From Lactobacillus sp. UBA5804 (lineage in GTDB: Bacteria; Bacillota; Bacilli; Lactobacillales; Lactobacillaceae): a stretch of 19,476 nt of DNA. Position numbers and translations under genes: made by a program. How positions within the stretch are numbered: position 1 is the first letter of the stretch; each line of letters begins with the position of its first letter. This document shows positions 1 through 6,687 of the stretch, piece after piece. The stretch covers positions 7,854 to 27,329 of the forward strand of contig DIDI01000047.1 of assembly GCA_002418055.1 (NCBI GenBank), in the 5' to 3' direction. Under the pieces are notes generated by a model that was given only the letters and a program-made list of their open reading frames with translations, was not told where the DNA came from and searched no databases.

Positions 1-752
1 TGCAAGGCAGAAATCAAGCCGTGGGGATTCCGTGTCAGCGCTACAGATGAGGCATCGGCTAGATATTCACGATTACGTGATAAAGCCATTTGCACTAAGG
101 TTGCGGTTAGTGGTCCCAAGATAAAGACGAAAAGAATGGCCACGATTTTAATGATTAAAGTAATTGGGGATTCGTTTTTATCATTACTATCTCTGCGACT
201 GCGCCCACCGCCAAACCACCAGACATAACGAGAGGCAAAACCAGAGATAAAGGAAATGACGGCGACTAAGGCCACCGCAATTGTAGAAACCCGAATATCA
301 TAGTTGCGGACATGTGAAAGTTCATGACCGAGGACGCCTTCAAGTTCCTCACGGTCTAGTAAGGCTAGGAGTCCTGCAGTCACAGCAACGGCGCTGTGTT
401 CTGGATCACGACCAGTCGCAAAGGCATTAGGACTTTTGTCGGGAACAATATAGACGCGCGGCATGGGCACTTGGGCGACCAAGGCCATGTCTTCGACAAT
501 ATGCCAGAGTTGAGGATTGTCCTGTTCGTGGATTTCTTCTGCATGGTTCATGCGCATGACGAGGCTAGCAGAATCTTGATAGATAATGAACAGATAAATG
601 CAACTGCCGATGCCGGCAATCACGATACCCGTCGTGGGCCGGTTATCAAGTAAATAACCCAGCCCTGCACCTACCAGTATTAGAATCACCATAAAGATGG
701 CTAAAAGCCCCCACGTTTTACGTTTGTTACGTGCGATTTGTTGGTATAGCAT
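1..752 (-). CDS. htpX: Zinc metalloprotease HtpX (3' end cut off by window edge)
   Basis: Integral membrane M48 protease that degrades damaged or misassembled membrane proteins. Reading from ATG at 752 gives 250 residues before the window ends; the family is usually near 300, so about 50 C-terminal residues are missing. Visible: two N-terminal membrane segments (about 15-35 and 40-58), the zinc site HELSH (residues 143-147) inside LEGVLGHELSHVRN, a third and fourth hydrophobic stretch (about 155-175 and 200-222), and the third zinc ligand in NREYLAD (Glu about 229). A glycine/arginine-rich patch (FGGGRSRR) lies between the later segments. It starts 11 bp after the lemA stop, with a weak AAGG ribosome site, so it is read as the second gene of lemA-htpX, a common pairing in Firmicutes. 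Identity is secure; the C-terminus is not seen. Confidence 0.96.
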   Translation of the reverse strand, partial: MLYQQIARNKRKTWGLLAIFMVILILVGAGLGYLLDNRPTTGIVIAGIGSCIYLFIIYQDSASLVMRMNHAEEIHEQDNPQLWHIVEDMALVAQVPMPRVYIVPDKSPNAFATGRDPEHSAVAVTAGLLALLDREELEGVLGHELSHVRNYDIRVSTIAVALVAVISFISGFASRYVWWFGGGRSRRDSNDKNESPITLIIKIVAILFVFILGPLTATLVQMALSRNREYLADASSVALTRNPHGLISAL

Positions 753-763
753 GGCTGGTTACC

Positions 764-1315
764 TTAAAACTTAACTTTAGGAACAGCTTTTTCTTCCGTT
801 GGTACTTCTAAGAAGTTCAAGTTGGTAAAGTGGTGAATTTTAGCCACAATATTGGAAGGAAAGACAATAATTTTTTGGTTAAAGATAGCGACTGTTGAAT
901 TATACAATTGACGCGAGTAAGCAATCTTATTTTCTGTATTCGTCAATTCTTCTTGCAAGCTTAAGAAATTCTGGTTCGCTTTTAAATCAGGATATGCTTC
1001 TGCTAAAGCGAAAATCGACTTCAAAGAATCGGATAAAGCGTTTGAAACCTTCATCTTTTCGGCATGATCACCTGCTGGAACCTGCGTTAGTTGGTTGCGC
1101 AAACTAACGACTTGGGCCAAGGTTTCCTTTTCGTGCTTGGCATAACCCTTCGTCGTCTCAACTAAGTTCGGAATTAAATCGTTACGCCGTTTTAGTTGCA
1201 CGTCGATTTGACTCCATGATTCGTCAGCGTTGATTTTGGCCCGCTGTAAGCCATTGTAGATTACGATATAACCGATAATAATGACGACAATAATTCCAAT
1301 GATGGCGAATAACAT
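764..1315 (-). CDS. lemA: LemA family membrane-anchored protein
   Basis: A 183-residue protein with one N-terminal membrane helix (residues 2-21) followed by a soluble, mostly helical LemA domain. The family hallmark is visible as RRNDLIPNLVETTKGYAKHE (about 43-62), and the N-terminal context VIYNGLQRAKINADESWSQIDVQLK is also typical. The length matches the family. The molecular function of LemA is not settled; the steady genetic link with htpX suggests a role in the same membrane quality-control process (inference). ATG at 1315 is preceded by AGGTG with 6-nt spacing. First gene of a two-gene operon with htpX. Confidence 0.95.
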   Translation of the reverse strand: MLFAIIGIIVVIIIGYIVIYNGLQRAKINADESWSQIDVQLKRRNDLIPNLVETTKGYAKHEKETLAQVVSLRNQLTQVPAGDHAEKMKVSNALSDSLKSIFALAEAYPDLKANQNFLSLQEELTNTENKIAYSRQLYNSTVAIFNQKIIVFPSNIVAKIHHFTNLNFLEVPTEEKAVPKVKF

Positions 1316-1354
1316 AGTTTCACCTATACCTTTCGTTTACTTGTTACTACCGCT

Positions 1355-1383
1355 AGTTTATCGAATTGTGACCATAAAAACAA
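1355..1383 (-). promoter_or_regulatory. Probable promoter of lemA-htpX
   Basis: On the minus strand TTGTTT (1378-1383) and TAAACT (1355-1360) are 17 bp apart. The -35 hexamer overlaps the U-tract of the terminator of the upstream permease gene, so terminator and promoter share bases. Match is moderate and no other good candidate lies in the short gap. Confidence 0.45.
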
Positions 1384-1400
1384 GCACGCGAATTGCGTGC
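1372..1400 (-). terminator. Intrinsic terminator of the anion permease gene
   Basis: On the minus strand a 6-bp GCACGC/GCGTGC stem (1384-1389 with 1395-1400, 5-nt loop) is followed by TTGTTTTTATGG. It starts 11 bp after the permease stop codon. Confidence 0.8.
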
Positions 1401-1411
1401 TGTTATCCCGT

Positions 1412-2518
1412 TTAAAGCCGGAAAAAGAGTAAGCACCAACCAATTGCGGAAAAAATAATTAAGGCACAGAATTGCATCAATACCCATTTGGCAAAGAAAC
1501 GGCTTTTGCTAACGGTCGCATGCTGATTATAAGTCTTCAGCACTAGCATATTCGCCATCGATCCAATCGGGGAGCCAAAACCACCAATATTTGATCCCAA
1601 GAATAATGCTTGGGCATATTGGGTAAATTTCCCAACTAGAATCGTGGATGGTACATTACTAATAAATTGACTAGAGATAATGGAGGCCCAGTAGGTACTG
1701 GCTTCAGTGTGCACTGTTAAATTAATTAACATTAAAACTAACGGGATTTGTTGAATATCACTAATGAAGATAAAAAAGCAGGTGAATGTTAGTAGTAGGG
1801 CGTAGTCGAGGCGGAGCATGATCCGCGGCTTAATACCGAGTGCTAATAAAATAGCAACAATCATCGGATATTGCACGGGGATAATACGAAAGACCCCGAA
1901 GAAGAAGAAAATAAAAACAGCAGTGGTGATGACAGTTAGCCGCCAATTTACATGGAAATTAGTCGTCTCTTGAATCGGAATCTTAACTGGTGAAATCTGT
2001 AAAAAAATGATTGCTAAGATGACTAATGCTAGTAAGAGATAGGGGGCGGACCATGCAAAAAAGGTGGCCGGCATCACACTGAAACGGCTGACAATGAAGA
2101 TATTATGTGGGTTACCCCAGGGGGTAAAGGCAGCGCCGATATTTGCCCCCATCCCGATTAAAGTTACTGGTAAAATCTGTGGCAGTTGATATTTGTTAGC
2201 AATATTTAGATAAAGTGGGATGAGTGTTAGGGCGGTGATGTCGTTGCCTAAAAACATCCCGGCCAGCACAGCCAGTAATGTAAAAACGATATTTAATTTT
2301 CGGGTATTATCTGCTACACTAGTTAACTTATAAGCTAGCACGTCTAAGACGTGTAAGTAGGCATAGATTTGAATCAGTGTCAGCATTGCCGTCACTGAAA
2401 ATAAGGTATGCCAATTAATATCTGCTAGTCTAGGCCTCGCAAAAAGCAAACTGATGGCCGTGATGAGCACGGTTATCTGTAAAATTCTATCCTTAGCAAT
2501 ATTTTTTAAGACGGTCAT
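1412..2518 (-). CDS. Ion-transporter superfamily (CitMHS/ArsB/SLC13-like) permease
   Basis: A 368-residue polytopic membrane protein with roughly ten hydrophobic segments. Two internally related halves each end in an asparagine/glycine-rich re-entrant signature: GNDITALTLIPL (91-102) with GANIGAAFTPWGNPHN (124-139) in the first half, and GSNIGGFGSPIGSMANM near residue 320 in the second. These are typical of the citrate transporter/ArsB/NhaD group, which moves anions such as dicarboxylates or arsenite, or exchanges Na+/H+. The substrate cannot be read from sequence; no arsenic or citrate genes lie nearby. It is slightly shorter than usual (about 400 or more). Transcribed alone, divergent from the Fe-S-fold gene. 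ATG at 2518 has AAGGGGG upstream, and that ribosome site lies in a small hairpin. Confidence 0.85.
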   Translation of the reverse strand: MTVLKNIAKDRILQITVLITAISLLFARPRLADINWHTLFSVTAMLTLIQIYAYLHVLDVLAYKLTSVADNTRKLNIVFTLLAVLAGMFLGNDITALTLIPLYLNIANKYQLPQILPVTLIGMGANIGAAFTPWGNPHNIFIVSRFSVMPATFFAWSAPYLLLALVILAIIFLQISPVKIPIQETTNFHVNWRLTVITTAVFIFFFFGVFRIIPVQYPMIVAILLALGIKPRIMLRLDYALLLTFTCFFIFISDIQQIPLVLMLINLTVHTEASTYWASIISSQFISNVPSTILVGKFTQYAQALFLGSNIGGFGSPIGSMANMLVLKTYNQHATVSKSRFFAKWVLMQFCALIIFSAIGWCLLFFRL

Positions 2519-2519
2519 T

Positions 2520-2532
2520 AAGGGTCCCCCTT
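2520..2532 (-). promoter_or_regulatory. Small hairpin enclosing the permease ribosome site
   Basis: In the mRNA, AAGGG-GGA-CCCTT (5-bp stem, 3-nt loop) ends just before the ATG of the permease gene and contains the AAGGGGG Shine-Dalgarno sequence. It could lower translation; the stem is short, so the effect is uncertain. Confidence 0.4.
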
Positions 2533-2566
2533 ACATGGTGATAATCGCCTAAAAGCCCTAATAACC

Positions 2567-2595
2567 ATTTAAAGACTTTTCCGAAATGTGTGCAA
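2567..2595 (-). promoter_or_regulatory. Probable promoter of the anion permease gene
   Basis: On the minus strand TTGCAC (2590-2595) and TTAAAT (2567-2572) are separated by 17 bp, leaving a leader of about 40 nt before the ATG. Confidence 0.55.
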
Positions 2596-2630
2596 TAGCA
2601 AATTAGGATGAGTCACTAAAAGCAAAATTT

Positions 2631-2659
2631 TTGCTAGTTAGCACTAGCTGCTATATGAT
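2631..2659 (+). promoter_or_regulatory. Promoter of the HesB/YneR-like gene with dyad in spacer
   Basis: TTGCTA (2631-2636) and TATGAT (2654-2659) are 17 bp apart. A perfect inverted repeat GCTAGT-TAGC-ACTAGC (2633-2648) overlaps the -35 box and covers most of the spacer, a usual position for a repressor operator. The left part of the dyad resembles half of a CIRCE element, but the second half does not. Confidence 0.6.
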
Positions 2660-2705
2660 TTAACTAACAAATCGTAAGTATCTTTCAGATAGGAGGATTA
2701 TTGTG

Positions 2706-3110
2706 ATGAGTCAAACAACAGTTGTTTCAATGAAGTTAAAGGATGAGGCGCTCCATCAGCTGCAGGCACGGATGCAACCAGGACAAGTCGTTTTGCTGGC
2801 ATTAAATGATGGCTCTAATGCTTATTCAAAAATGGGTGGAACTTGTACCATTGGTGCCAACTTCCAATTTGTCATTCTGCCGGAACGTGATCCTGCTTAT
2901 CAAATTAAAATTGAAAATAATGCTGGTCTTGATTTATGGACGAGTGATGCTGAGATGGTTTTTCTAGGGAGCCAGTTAGTGGTGAATGCGCGTAACGCAA
3001 CGTTGAGTTTATCAGATGATAGCGGCGTAATTGATGGTGCGGTGACGATTGCAACTGGACATCCAGCAGCTGTCAGTGCAACCGATTTGCGTACGGGTAA
3101 AACTTGCTAA
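2706..3110 (+). CDS. HesB/YneR-like Fe-S biosynthesis-fold protein
   Basis: A 134-residue soluble protein of the Fe-S_biosyn (HesB/IscA/YneR-like) fold as found in lactobacilli. The layout fits: an N-terminal MKLKDEALHQL helix, a glycine-rich turn (LALNDGSNAYSKMGGTCT), and LDLWTSDAEMVFLG followed by LVVNARNATLSLSDDSGVI. The C-terminal Cys-x-Cys iron ligands of true IscA proteins are absent; only one internal Cys and one Cys at the very C-terminus are present, so a cluster-scaffold role should not be assumed. The reading frame extends to GTG at 2703, but AGGAGG (2691-2696) suits ATG at 2706 with 9-nt spacing. It has its own promoter, and no clear terminator follows before the small gene at 3181. 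Confidence 0.8.
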   Translation: MSQTTVVSMKLKDEALHQLQARMQPGQVVLLALNDGSNAYSKMGGTCTIGANFQFVILPERDPAYQIKIENNAGLDLWTSDAEMVFLGSQLVVNARNATLSLSDDSGVIDGAVTIATGHPAAVSATDLRTGKTC

Positions 3111-3112
3111 GT

Positions 3113-3141
3113 TTGCGCTACTCGCCTAAGCGTGCTAAAAT
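3113..3141 (+). promoter_or_regulatory. Probable promoter of the 46-residue protein gene
   Basis: An extended -10, TGC-TAAAAT (3133-3141), lies 17 bp after a weak -35 TTTGCG (3113-3118), placing the transcript start near the palindrome at 3147-3162. Confidence 0.45.
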
Positions 3142-3146
3142 GTACT

Positions 3147-3162
3147 AGATTTTCGAAAATCT
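3147..3162. repeat. 16-bp perfect palindrome before the small ORF
   Basis: AGATTTTCGAAAATCT is a perfect palindrome ending a few bases before the ribosome site (AAGGAA, 3165-3170) of the small gene and starting about where transcription should begin. It could be a repressor operator or a 5' hairpin in the leader. Confidence 0.6.
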
Positions 3163-3180
3163 GAAAGGAAGTATAGATCT

Positions 3181-3321
3181 ATGCGTAAAGGTGAGAATTA
3201 CAATACCGGTTGTGAACCAAACCAAAGACCTCGTAATAAGCGTAATGCTAAAGCGCGCGTGTTAAGAGCTGCTACAGTAGTCGCATTTTTAAATAAGGCT
3301 GCTAAAGACGAAACTAAGTAA
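3181..3321 (+). CDS. Small basic protein of unknown function (46 aa)
   Basis: ATG at 3181 opens 46 codons ending in TAA: it begins MRKGENYNTGCEPNQRPRNK and ends AFLNKAAKDETK. The product is strongly basic in its first thirty residues (many Arg and Lys, one Cys) with a short hydrophobic patch (ATVVAFL) near the end. There is no signal peptide or known motif. Support that it is real: AAAGGAA about 10 nt upstream, a plausible extended -10 promoter, a palindromic leader, and a strong dedicated terminator right after the stop, giving a compact monocistronic unit. I do not recognise the family. A short basic protein like this might bind nucleic acid or the ribosome, but that is a guess. Confidence 0.7.
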   Translation: MRKGENYNTGCEPNQRPRNKRNAKARVLRAATVVAFLNKAAKDETK

Positions 3322-3336
3322 ATTTGTTTCAAGTGT

Positions 3337-3373
3337 AAAGGACAAGTTGCAAATCAGCAACTTGTCCTTTTTG
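3337..3373 (+). terminator. Intrinsic terminator after the small ORF
   Basis: A perfect 14-bp stem (3337-3350 with 3357-3370) with loop AAATCA runs into TTTTT. It starts 15 bp after the stop codon of the 46-residue gene. Confidence 0.92.
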
Positions 3374-3374
3374 G

Positions 3375-3403
3375 TTGCAATTGATGTTTTTTTTTGCTAA
3401 CAT
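3375..3403 (+). promoter_or_regulatory. Promoter of the HD nucleotidase-HNH operon
   Basis: TTGCAA (3375-3380) and TAACAT (3398-3403) are 17 bp apart, with TGC directly before the -10 (extended -10). The spacer carries a run of nine T. Confidence 0.7.
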
Positions 3404-3457
3404 AGATGAAATTTTTAGGCAGATCGGCACGGCATGCTATTTCGAGGAGGATTTGTG

Positions 3458-4099
3458 ATGGGATTAAATGCATATATTCAAGGGTTCAATAGTCTGGAAT
3501 CAATTGATCGAGCACCAGGTTATTTTAAGTATCAGCATCACTCAGTAGCTGACCATTGTTTTAGGACGGCAGAACTGGCACAGATGATGGGCGATATTGA
3601 GGAAGTTCGTGGTCATCAGCAGATTAATTGGAAGGCGTTATATGAAAAGTCACTCAATCATGACTATACGGAGCGCTTTATTGGCGATATTAAGACGCCA
3701 GTTAAATATGCCACACCAGAATTGCGCCAGATGATTGCTGGGGTTGAAGAAAAGATGACGACCAAATTTATTCGTGATGAGATTCCGAGTGAATTTCAAG
3801 CCATTTATACCAAGCGTTTGTCAGAAGGTAAGGACAATACTTTAGAAGGTAAAATTCTATCCGTATGCGATAAGCTGGATTTGTTGTATGAAGCGTATGG
3901 GGAAATTGAACTTGGCAATCCCAATCCCGTTTATTTACAGATGTTTAAAGAAAGTTTGCAGACGATTAAACAATTTGATGATTTAACTTGTGTGCAATAT
4001 TTTATCAAAGAAATTTTACCAGATCTCTTTGCTGGTGAATTTGCTGATAAGGCTAAGATGCTACGCATCGCGTTTAGCATTTTACCTATGAGTGATTAG
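3458..4099 (+). CDS. HD-domain 5'-nucleotidase, YfbR-like
   Basis: A 213-residue HD-superfamily phosphohydrolase. Proteins of the YfbR type remove phosphate from deoxynucleoside 5'-monophosphates in the cytosol, using a divalent metal. Metal and catalytic residues are visible: His33 in HHSVADHC, His68-Asp69 and Glu72 in LNHDYTERFIGD (Asp77 follows), and Asp138 in SVCDKLDLL. Spacing matches what I recall for the E. coli enzyme. The frame could open at ATG 3434, but GAGGAGG (3444-3450) lies inside that extension and sits 7 nt before ATG 3458, so 3458 is the true start. It has its own promoter, and the HNH gene follows after only 2 bp. The nucleotide substrate is not determined by sequence. Confidence 0.85.
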   Translation: MGLNAYIQGFNSLESIDRAPGYFKYQHHSVADHCFRTAELAQMMGDIEEVRGHQQINWKALYEKSLNHDYTERFIGDIKTPVKYATPELRQMIAGVEEKMTTKFIRDEIPSEFQAIYTKRLSEGKDNTLEGKILSVCDKLDLLYEAYGEIELGNPNPVYLQMFKESLQTIKQFDDLTCVQYFIKEILPDLFAGEFADKAKMLRIAFSILPMSD

Positions 4100-4101
4100 G
4101 C

Positions 4102-5022
4102 ATGAAGTTGCAATGTGCCAGTTGCCTGTTACGGATGGCCAGTTGTCACTTTAAAGGACGACTAGCAGCCCGTCCCCAACTGATGAGTATTTGTGATATC
4201 TGCTTGCAAGCTGGTCAGCCTGCCCGTGAGTTTACTAATCCTGCGATTGCTGCACTGGCTGAGATTCAGTTAGTAACTTTTGTGGGCACTAAGGCTACCA
4301 CAAGTGCTGTACCAGTTGCCAAGACGAGCCGAGTAAGACGTTATCGCAAGCAATATGAAAGCTTCTTACATGCTTTTGATCATAGTGAACTTGCCATGAA
4401 GCAAATTCCGCGCCAGCGTCTTAATCAAGCAGTGCTTGCTAGCGAGCGTGGCGAGCTGCCGGTGCCTGATTTGACCCATTCTTTGAATGAGCAGTTGGCG
4501 CAATTGGGACTAGTGGCGACGTTTCAGTTGAATGAAGTGAGCTATTTAACTCGTGCTCAGATTCGGATGAAATATCATTACCGCTGTCAGTATTGTGGTC
4601 GCCGTGGTGATAGTATCGATCACATGGATCCCGTTTCGCGCTCACATAATAATACGCTCGCAAATTTGACGCTGGCGTGTCATGAGTGTAATCGTACCAA
4701 GGGCAATATGCCATATGTATTTTTTTGCCGGCTGAATGCCAAATTGGCACCCATTAATCAGCAGCTAGTCGCTTATGAACAGACCTTGACCGCTTTGAAA
4801 AGTAAGTTGCAAGCACAACACCAGGCGTTAGCAGCTGAGGTTCATTTACATGGTGTGATCCAAAGCCCCGGTTTAAACCAACAACGGCAAGTGAATAAAC
4901 AATTGCAAGATGTCCTTGATAGCTTGCAAAGTGACTATGAAGTCTTATGTCAGCAGCGCCGTGATTATCTGGTGACGAGTTGGCAACTTGCGCAAGCACA
5001 ACAACGCGGCGACATTATCTGA
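4102..5022 (+). CDS. HNH endonuclease-like protein with N-terminal zinc-binding cysteines
   Basis: A 306-residue protein in three parts. The first 40 residues hold two CxxC pairs (Cys5/Cys8 and Cys31/Cys34), probably one zinc site. A basic middle part (TSRVRRYRKQ, about 75-84) follows. Residues 160-203 form an HNH domain: Cys162-x2-Cys165, SIDHMDP (Asp173, His174), Asn188, then Cys193-x2-Cys196 in ACHECNRTKGN. The last 100 residues are Gln-rich and helical, probably coiled coil (about 217-300). HNH domains nick or cut nucleic acid; the target here is unknown. It starts 2 bp after the HD nucleotidase stop and lacks a good ribosome site, which points to translational coupling. A strong terminator follows. 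Confidence 0.85.
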   Translation: MKLQCASCLLRMASCHFKGRLAARPQLMSICDICLQAGQPAREFTNPAIAALAEIQLVTFVGTKATTSAVPVAKTSRVRRYRKQYESFLHAFDHSELAMKQIPRQRLNQAVLASERGELPVPDLTHSLNEQLAQLGLVATFQLNEVSYLTRAQIRMKYHYRCQYCGRRGDSIDHMDPVSRSHNNTLANLTLACHECNRTKGNMPYVFFCRLNAKLAPINQQLVAYEQTLTALKSKLQAQHQALAAEVHLHGVIQSPGLNQQRQVNKQLQDVLDSLQSDYEVLCQQRRDYLVTSWQLAQAQQRGDII

Positions 5023-5029
5023 AACAAGC

Positions 5030-5073
5030 AAAAAGCCTACTAAGGGATGCGTGGACACCTTAGTAGGCTTTTT
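5030..5073. terminator. Bidirectional terminator between HNH gene and PTS IID gene
   Basis: A perfect 16-bp inverted repeat (5030-5045 with 5058-5073) has A5 on one side and T5 on the other, so it can end transcripts from both converging operons. Confidence 0.93.
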
Positions 5074-5084
5074 GTTAATCATTA

Positions 5085-5891
5085 TTAGCCTAGAATGTGA
5101 CAATAACTTAGCACAACACCTAGGACGAGCACGAAGAGGATGACTTTAGTAGCCGTTACATGCTTCTTGCCGAGCAACCAGTATACGAGTGCCACCAATA
5201 AGGCTGGCACAAGTGAAGGCATAATTTGATTTAGGACAGTTTGTAAATGCAGAGTGACCTTACCTGCTTGGAAAACGAACGGAACATGGGCAGTAATCAC
5301 GGTTGGAATGAGGGCACCAACCACCGTTAGCCCTAAGAGAATAGCTGAATCAGTGACGAGGTTTAACTTCCCTTCAGCTGAGTCTAGTAATTTTTGGCCT
5401 TGATAAAAGCCTAATGGTAAAATGGCAAACCGCAAAACGAAGATAATTAAGTTGACCAGCAGCCAAAGAATAGCGCCAATTGGACTTCCTTTGAGCCCCA
5501 TATAAGCCCCAATTGAGCCAAAAATGGTTGGAATAATGACCCCGAAAATCGTGTCGCCCACACTGGCTAGTGGTCCCATTAGTCCGGTTTTGATTCCGGC
5601 TACCGTATCCTTAGCCGCATAGCCTTTACGATTTTCAATTGCCAAATCCATCCCAATGATGAAGGGACCAGTGAAGGCATTTGTGTTAAAGAATTGATTG
5701 TGCATCTGCATCATTTCAACCAGTTCATCATCTTGTGGGTAAAAGCGTCGTAGAAATGGTAGCACAGTGTAGAAATAACCCGGTGCCATCATTTTTTCGT
5801 AATTCCAAGACAATTGGCTGGCCCAGAGCCAACGCCAGTTAGCTCGGAAGAGATCATGTTTGGTTAAAGGCGTATTTTCATTAGTTTTCAT
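5085..5891 (-). CDS. PTS mannose-family transporter subunit IID
   Basis: Membrane subunit of a mannose-class phosphotransferase permease; with IIC it forms the channel that imports and phosphorylates a hexose or related sugar. Family signs: FRANWRWLWASQLSWNYEKM near the N-terminus, MMAPGYFYTVLPFLRRFY, FFNTNAFTGPFIIGMDLAIE, and GIKTGLMGPLASVGDTIFGVIIPTIFGS, then four or more membrane helices in the C-terminal half. The frame is open to ATG 5912 (275 codons), but that start lies within the IIC gene without a ribosome site. ATG 5891 (268 residues, MKTNENT) with GAGGCCGGTG upstream is preferred. It overlaps the end of IIC by about 11 bp. Last gene of the IIAB-IIC-IID operon. Confidence 0.93.
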   Translation of the reverse strand: MKTNENTPLTKHDLFRANWRWLWASQLSWNYEKMMAPGYFYTVLPFLRRFYPQDDELVEMMQMHNQFFNTNAFTGPFIIGMDLAIENRKGYAAKDTVAGIKTGLMGPLASVGDTIFGVIIPTIFGSIGAYMGLKGSPIGAILWLLVNLIIFVLRFAILPLGFYQGQKLLDSAEGKLNLVTDSAILLGLTVVGALIPTVITAHVPFVFQAGKVTLHLQTVLNQIMPSLVPALLVALVYWLLGKKHVTATKVILFVLVLGVVLSYCHILG

Positions 5892-6669
5892 ATTCACCGG
5901 CCTCATTTTCATATTCAGTGTTATGACTGTTACTGGTTTGGCTTTGTGTTTGCTTACGTTGATAATTTAGCAATGCTAATGCTAGACCCAAGAGTGCTAC
6001 CCCTAGCATTGGTAGTTTGAGATAAGCCGCGGCAATGAAGCCGATTAGTAAGTAGGAAAAATATTTTTTAGTCGGCAAGTAACGCAATAAAATAGCAATC
6101 CCGACTACAGGTAAAATACCACCAGACACTTTTAACCCATTGGTTAGCCAAGTTGGGACGGTGGCTAGCACATTTTTGATCATCCGATTACCGACAATCA
6201 GGAGGACAAACACGGGAAGCCCCCGTGAGATGCCCCAGGTAAATAAACCTAGGTAAGCATTGCGCCCAGCTGCCTGAGGTTTGTTTTGGGTGATAAAGCG
6301 ATCAATTCGTTTTTGGAAAATAGTATTCGTAAACCGTGCTAAGACATCGAGTTGGACCATCAAGAGGCCAACTGGCACTGCTAAGCCAATCGCAAATTGC
6401 GTGCCTTTATTGGCTCCTACGGCATAAACCGTGCCAATAATGGCGCCCGTTAAAAAGTCGGGCATGCTCGCACCACCATAAGTACTAACACCTAGCACCA
6501 TTAGTTGTAGGGTCGCACCGACAATTAAGCCAGTTTGGAGATTTCCCATAATGAGACCACTAATCATCCCAATGCAGAGCGGATTACTAATCCAGCAAAC
6601 AGTTAGCTGATCAATAATCATCCAAAAAGCGAGTGCCGATAATAAAATAATTTGCCACCAAGTAGTCAT
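5881..6669 (-). CDS. PTS mannose/sorbose-family transporter subunit IIC
   Basis: A 262-residue polytopic membrane subunit that carries part of the sugar translocation path. It shows the family sequence NPLCIGMISGLIMGNLQTGLIVGATLQLMVLGVSTYGGASMPD in the first third, followed by further helices to about residue 232. The C-terminal tail (QTQSQTSNSHNTEYENEAGEYEN) is hydrophilic and includes a short repeat whose DNA also holds two possible start codons of IID. ATG at 6669 has AGAGGA with 9-nt spacing; it starts 18 bp after the IIAB gene. Substrate within the mannose class (mannose, glucose, fructose, GlcNAc, sorbose and others) cannot be fixed from the sequence. Confidence 0.93.
   Translation of the reverse strand: MTTWWQIILLSALAFWMIIDQLTVCWISNPLCIGMISGLIMGNLQTGLIVGATLQLMVLGVSTYGGASMPDFLTGAIIGTVYAVGANKGTQFAIGLAVPVGLLMVQLDVLARFTNTIFQKRIDRFITQNKPQAAGRNAYLGLFTWGISRGLPVFVLLIVGNRMIKNVLATVPTWLTNGLKVSGGILPVVGIAILLRYLPTKKYFSYLLIGFIAAAYLKLPMLGVALLGLALALLNYQRKQTQSQTSNSHNTEYENEAGEYEN
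5885..5917. repeat. 12-nt direct repeat with 21-nt period at the IIC/IID junction
   Basis: The 12-mer TTTTCATATTCA occurs at 5885-5896 and 5906-5917. The period keeps frame, so it duplicates both the Tyr-Glu-Asn of the IIC tail and an in-frame ATG-AAA of IID. Confidence 0.8.
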
Positions 6670-6687
6670 CTGATCAATCCTCTATTT

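Noticed and set aside
2633..2648. CIRCE (HrcA) element in the promoter of the Fe-S-fold gene
   Set aside because: Only TTAGCACT of the left half matches; the GAGTGCTAA half at 9-bp spacing is missing.
3434..3457. Upstream ATG as start of the HD nucleotidase
   Set aside because: The ribosome site GAGGAGG lies inside this extension and is correctly spaced to ATG 3458.
4439..4999. Two minus-strand reading frames within the HNH gene
   Set aside because: They lie opposite a gene with clear HNH motifs and show no motif or convincing ribosome site of their own.
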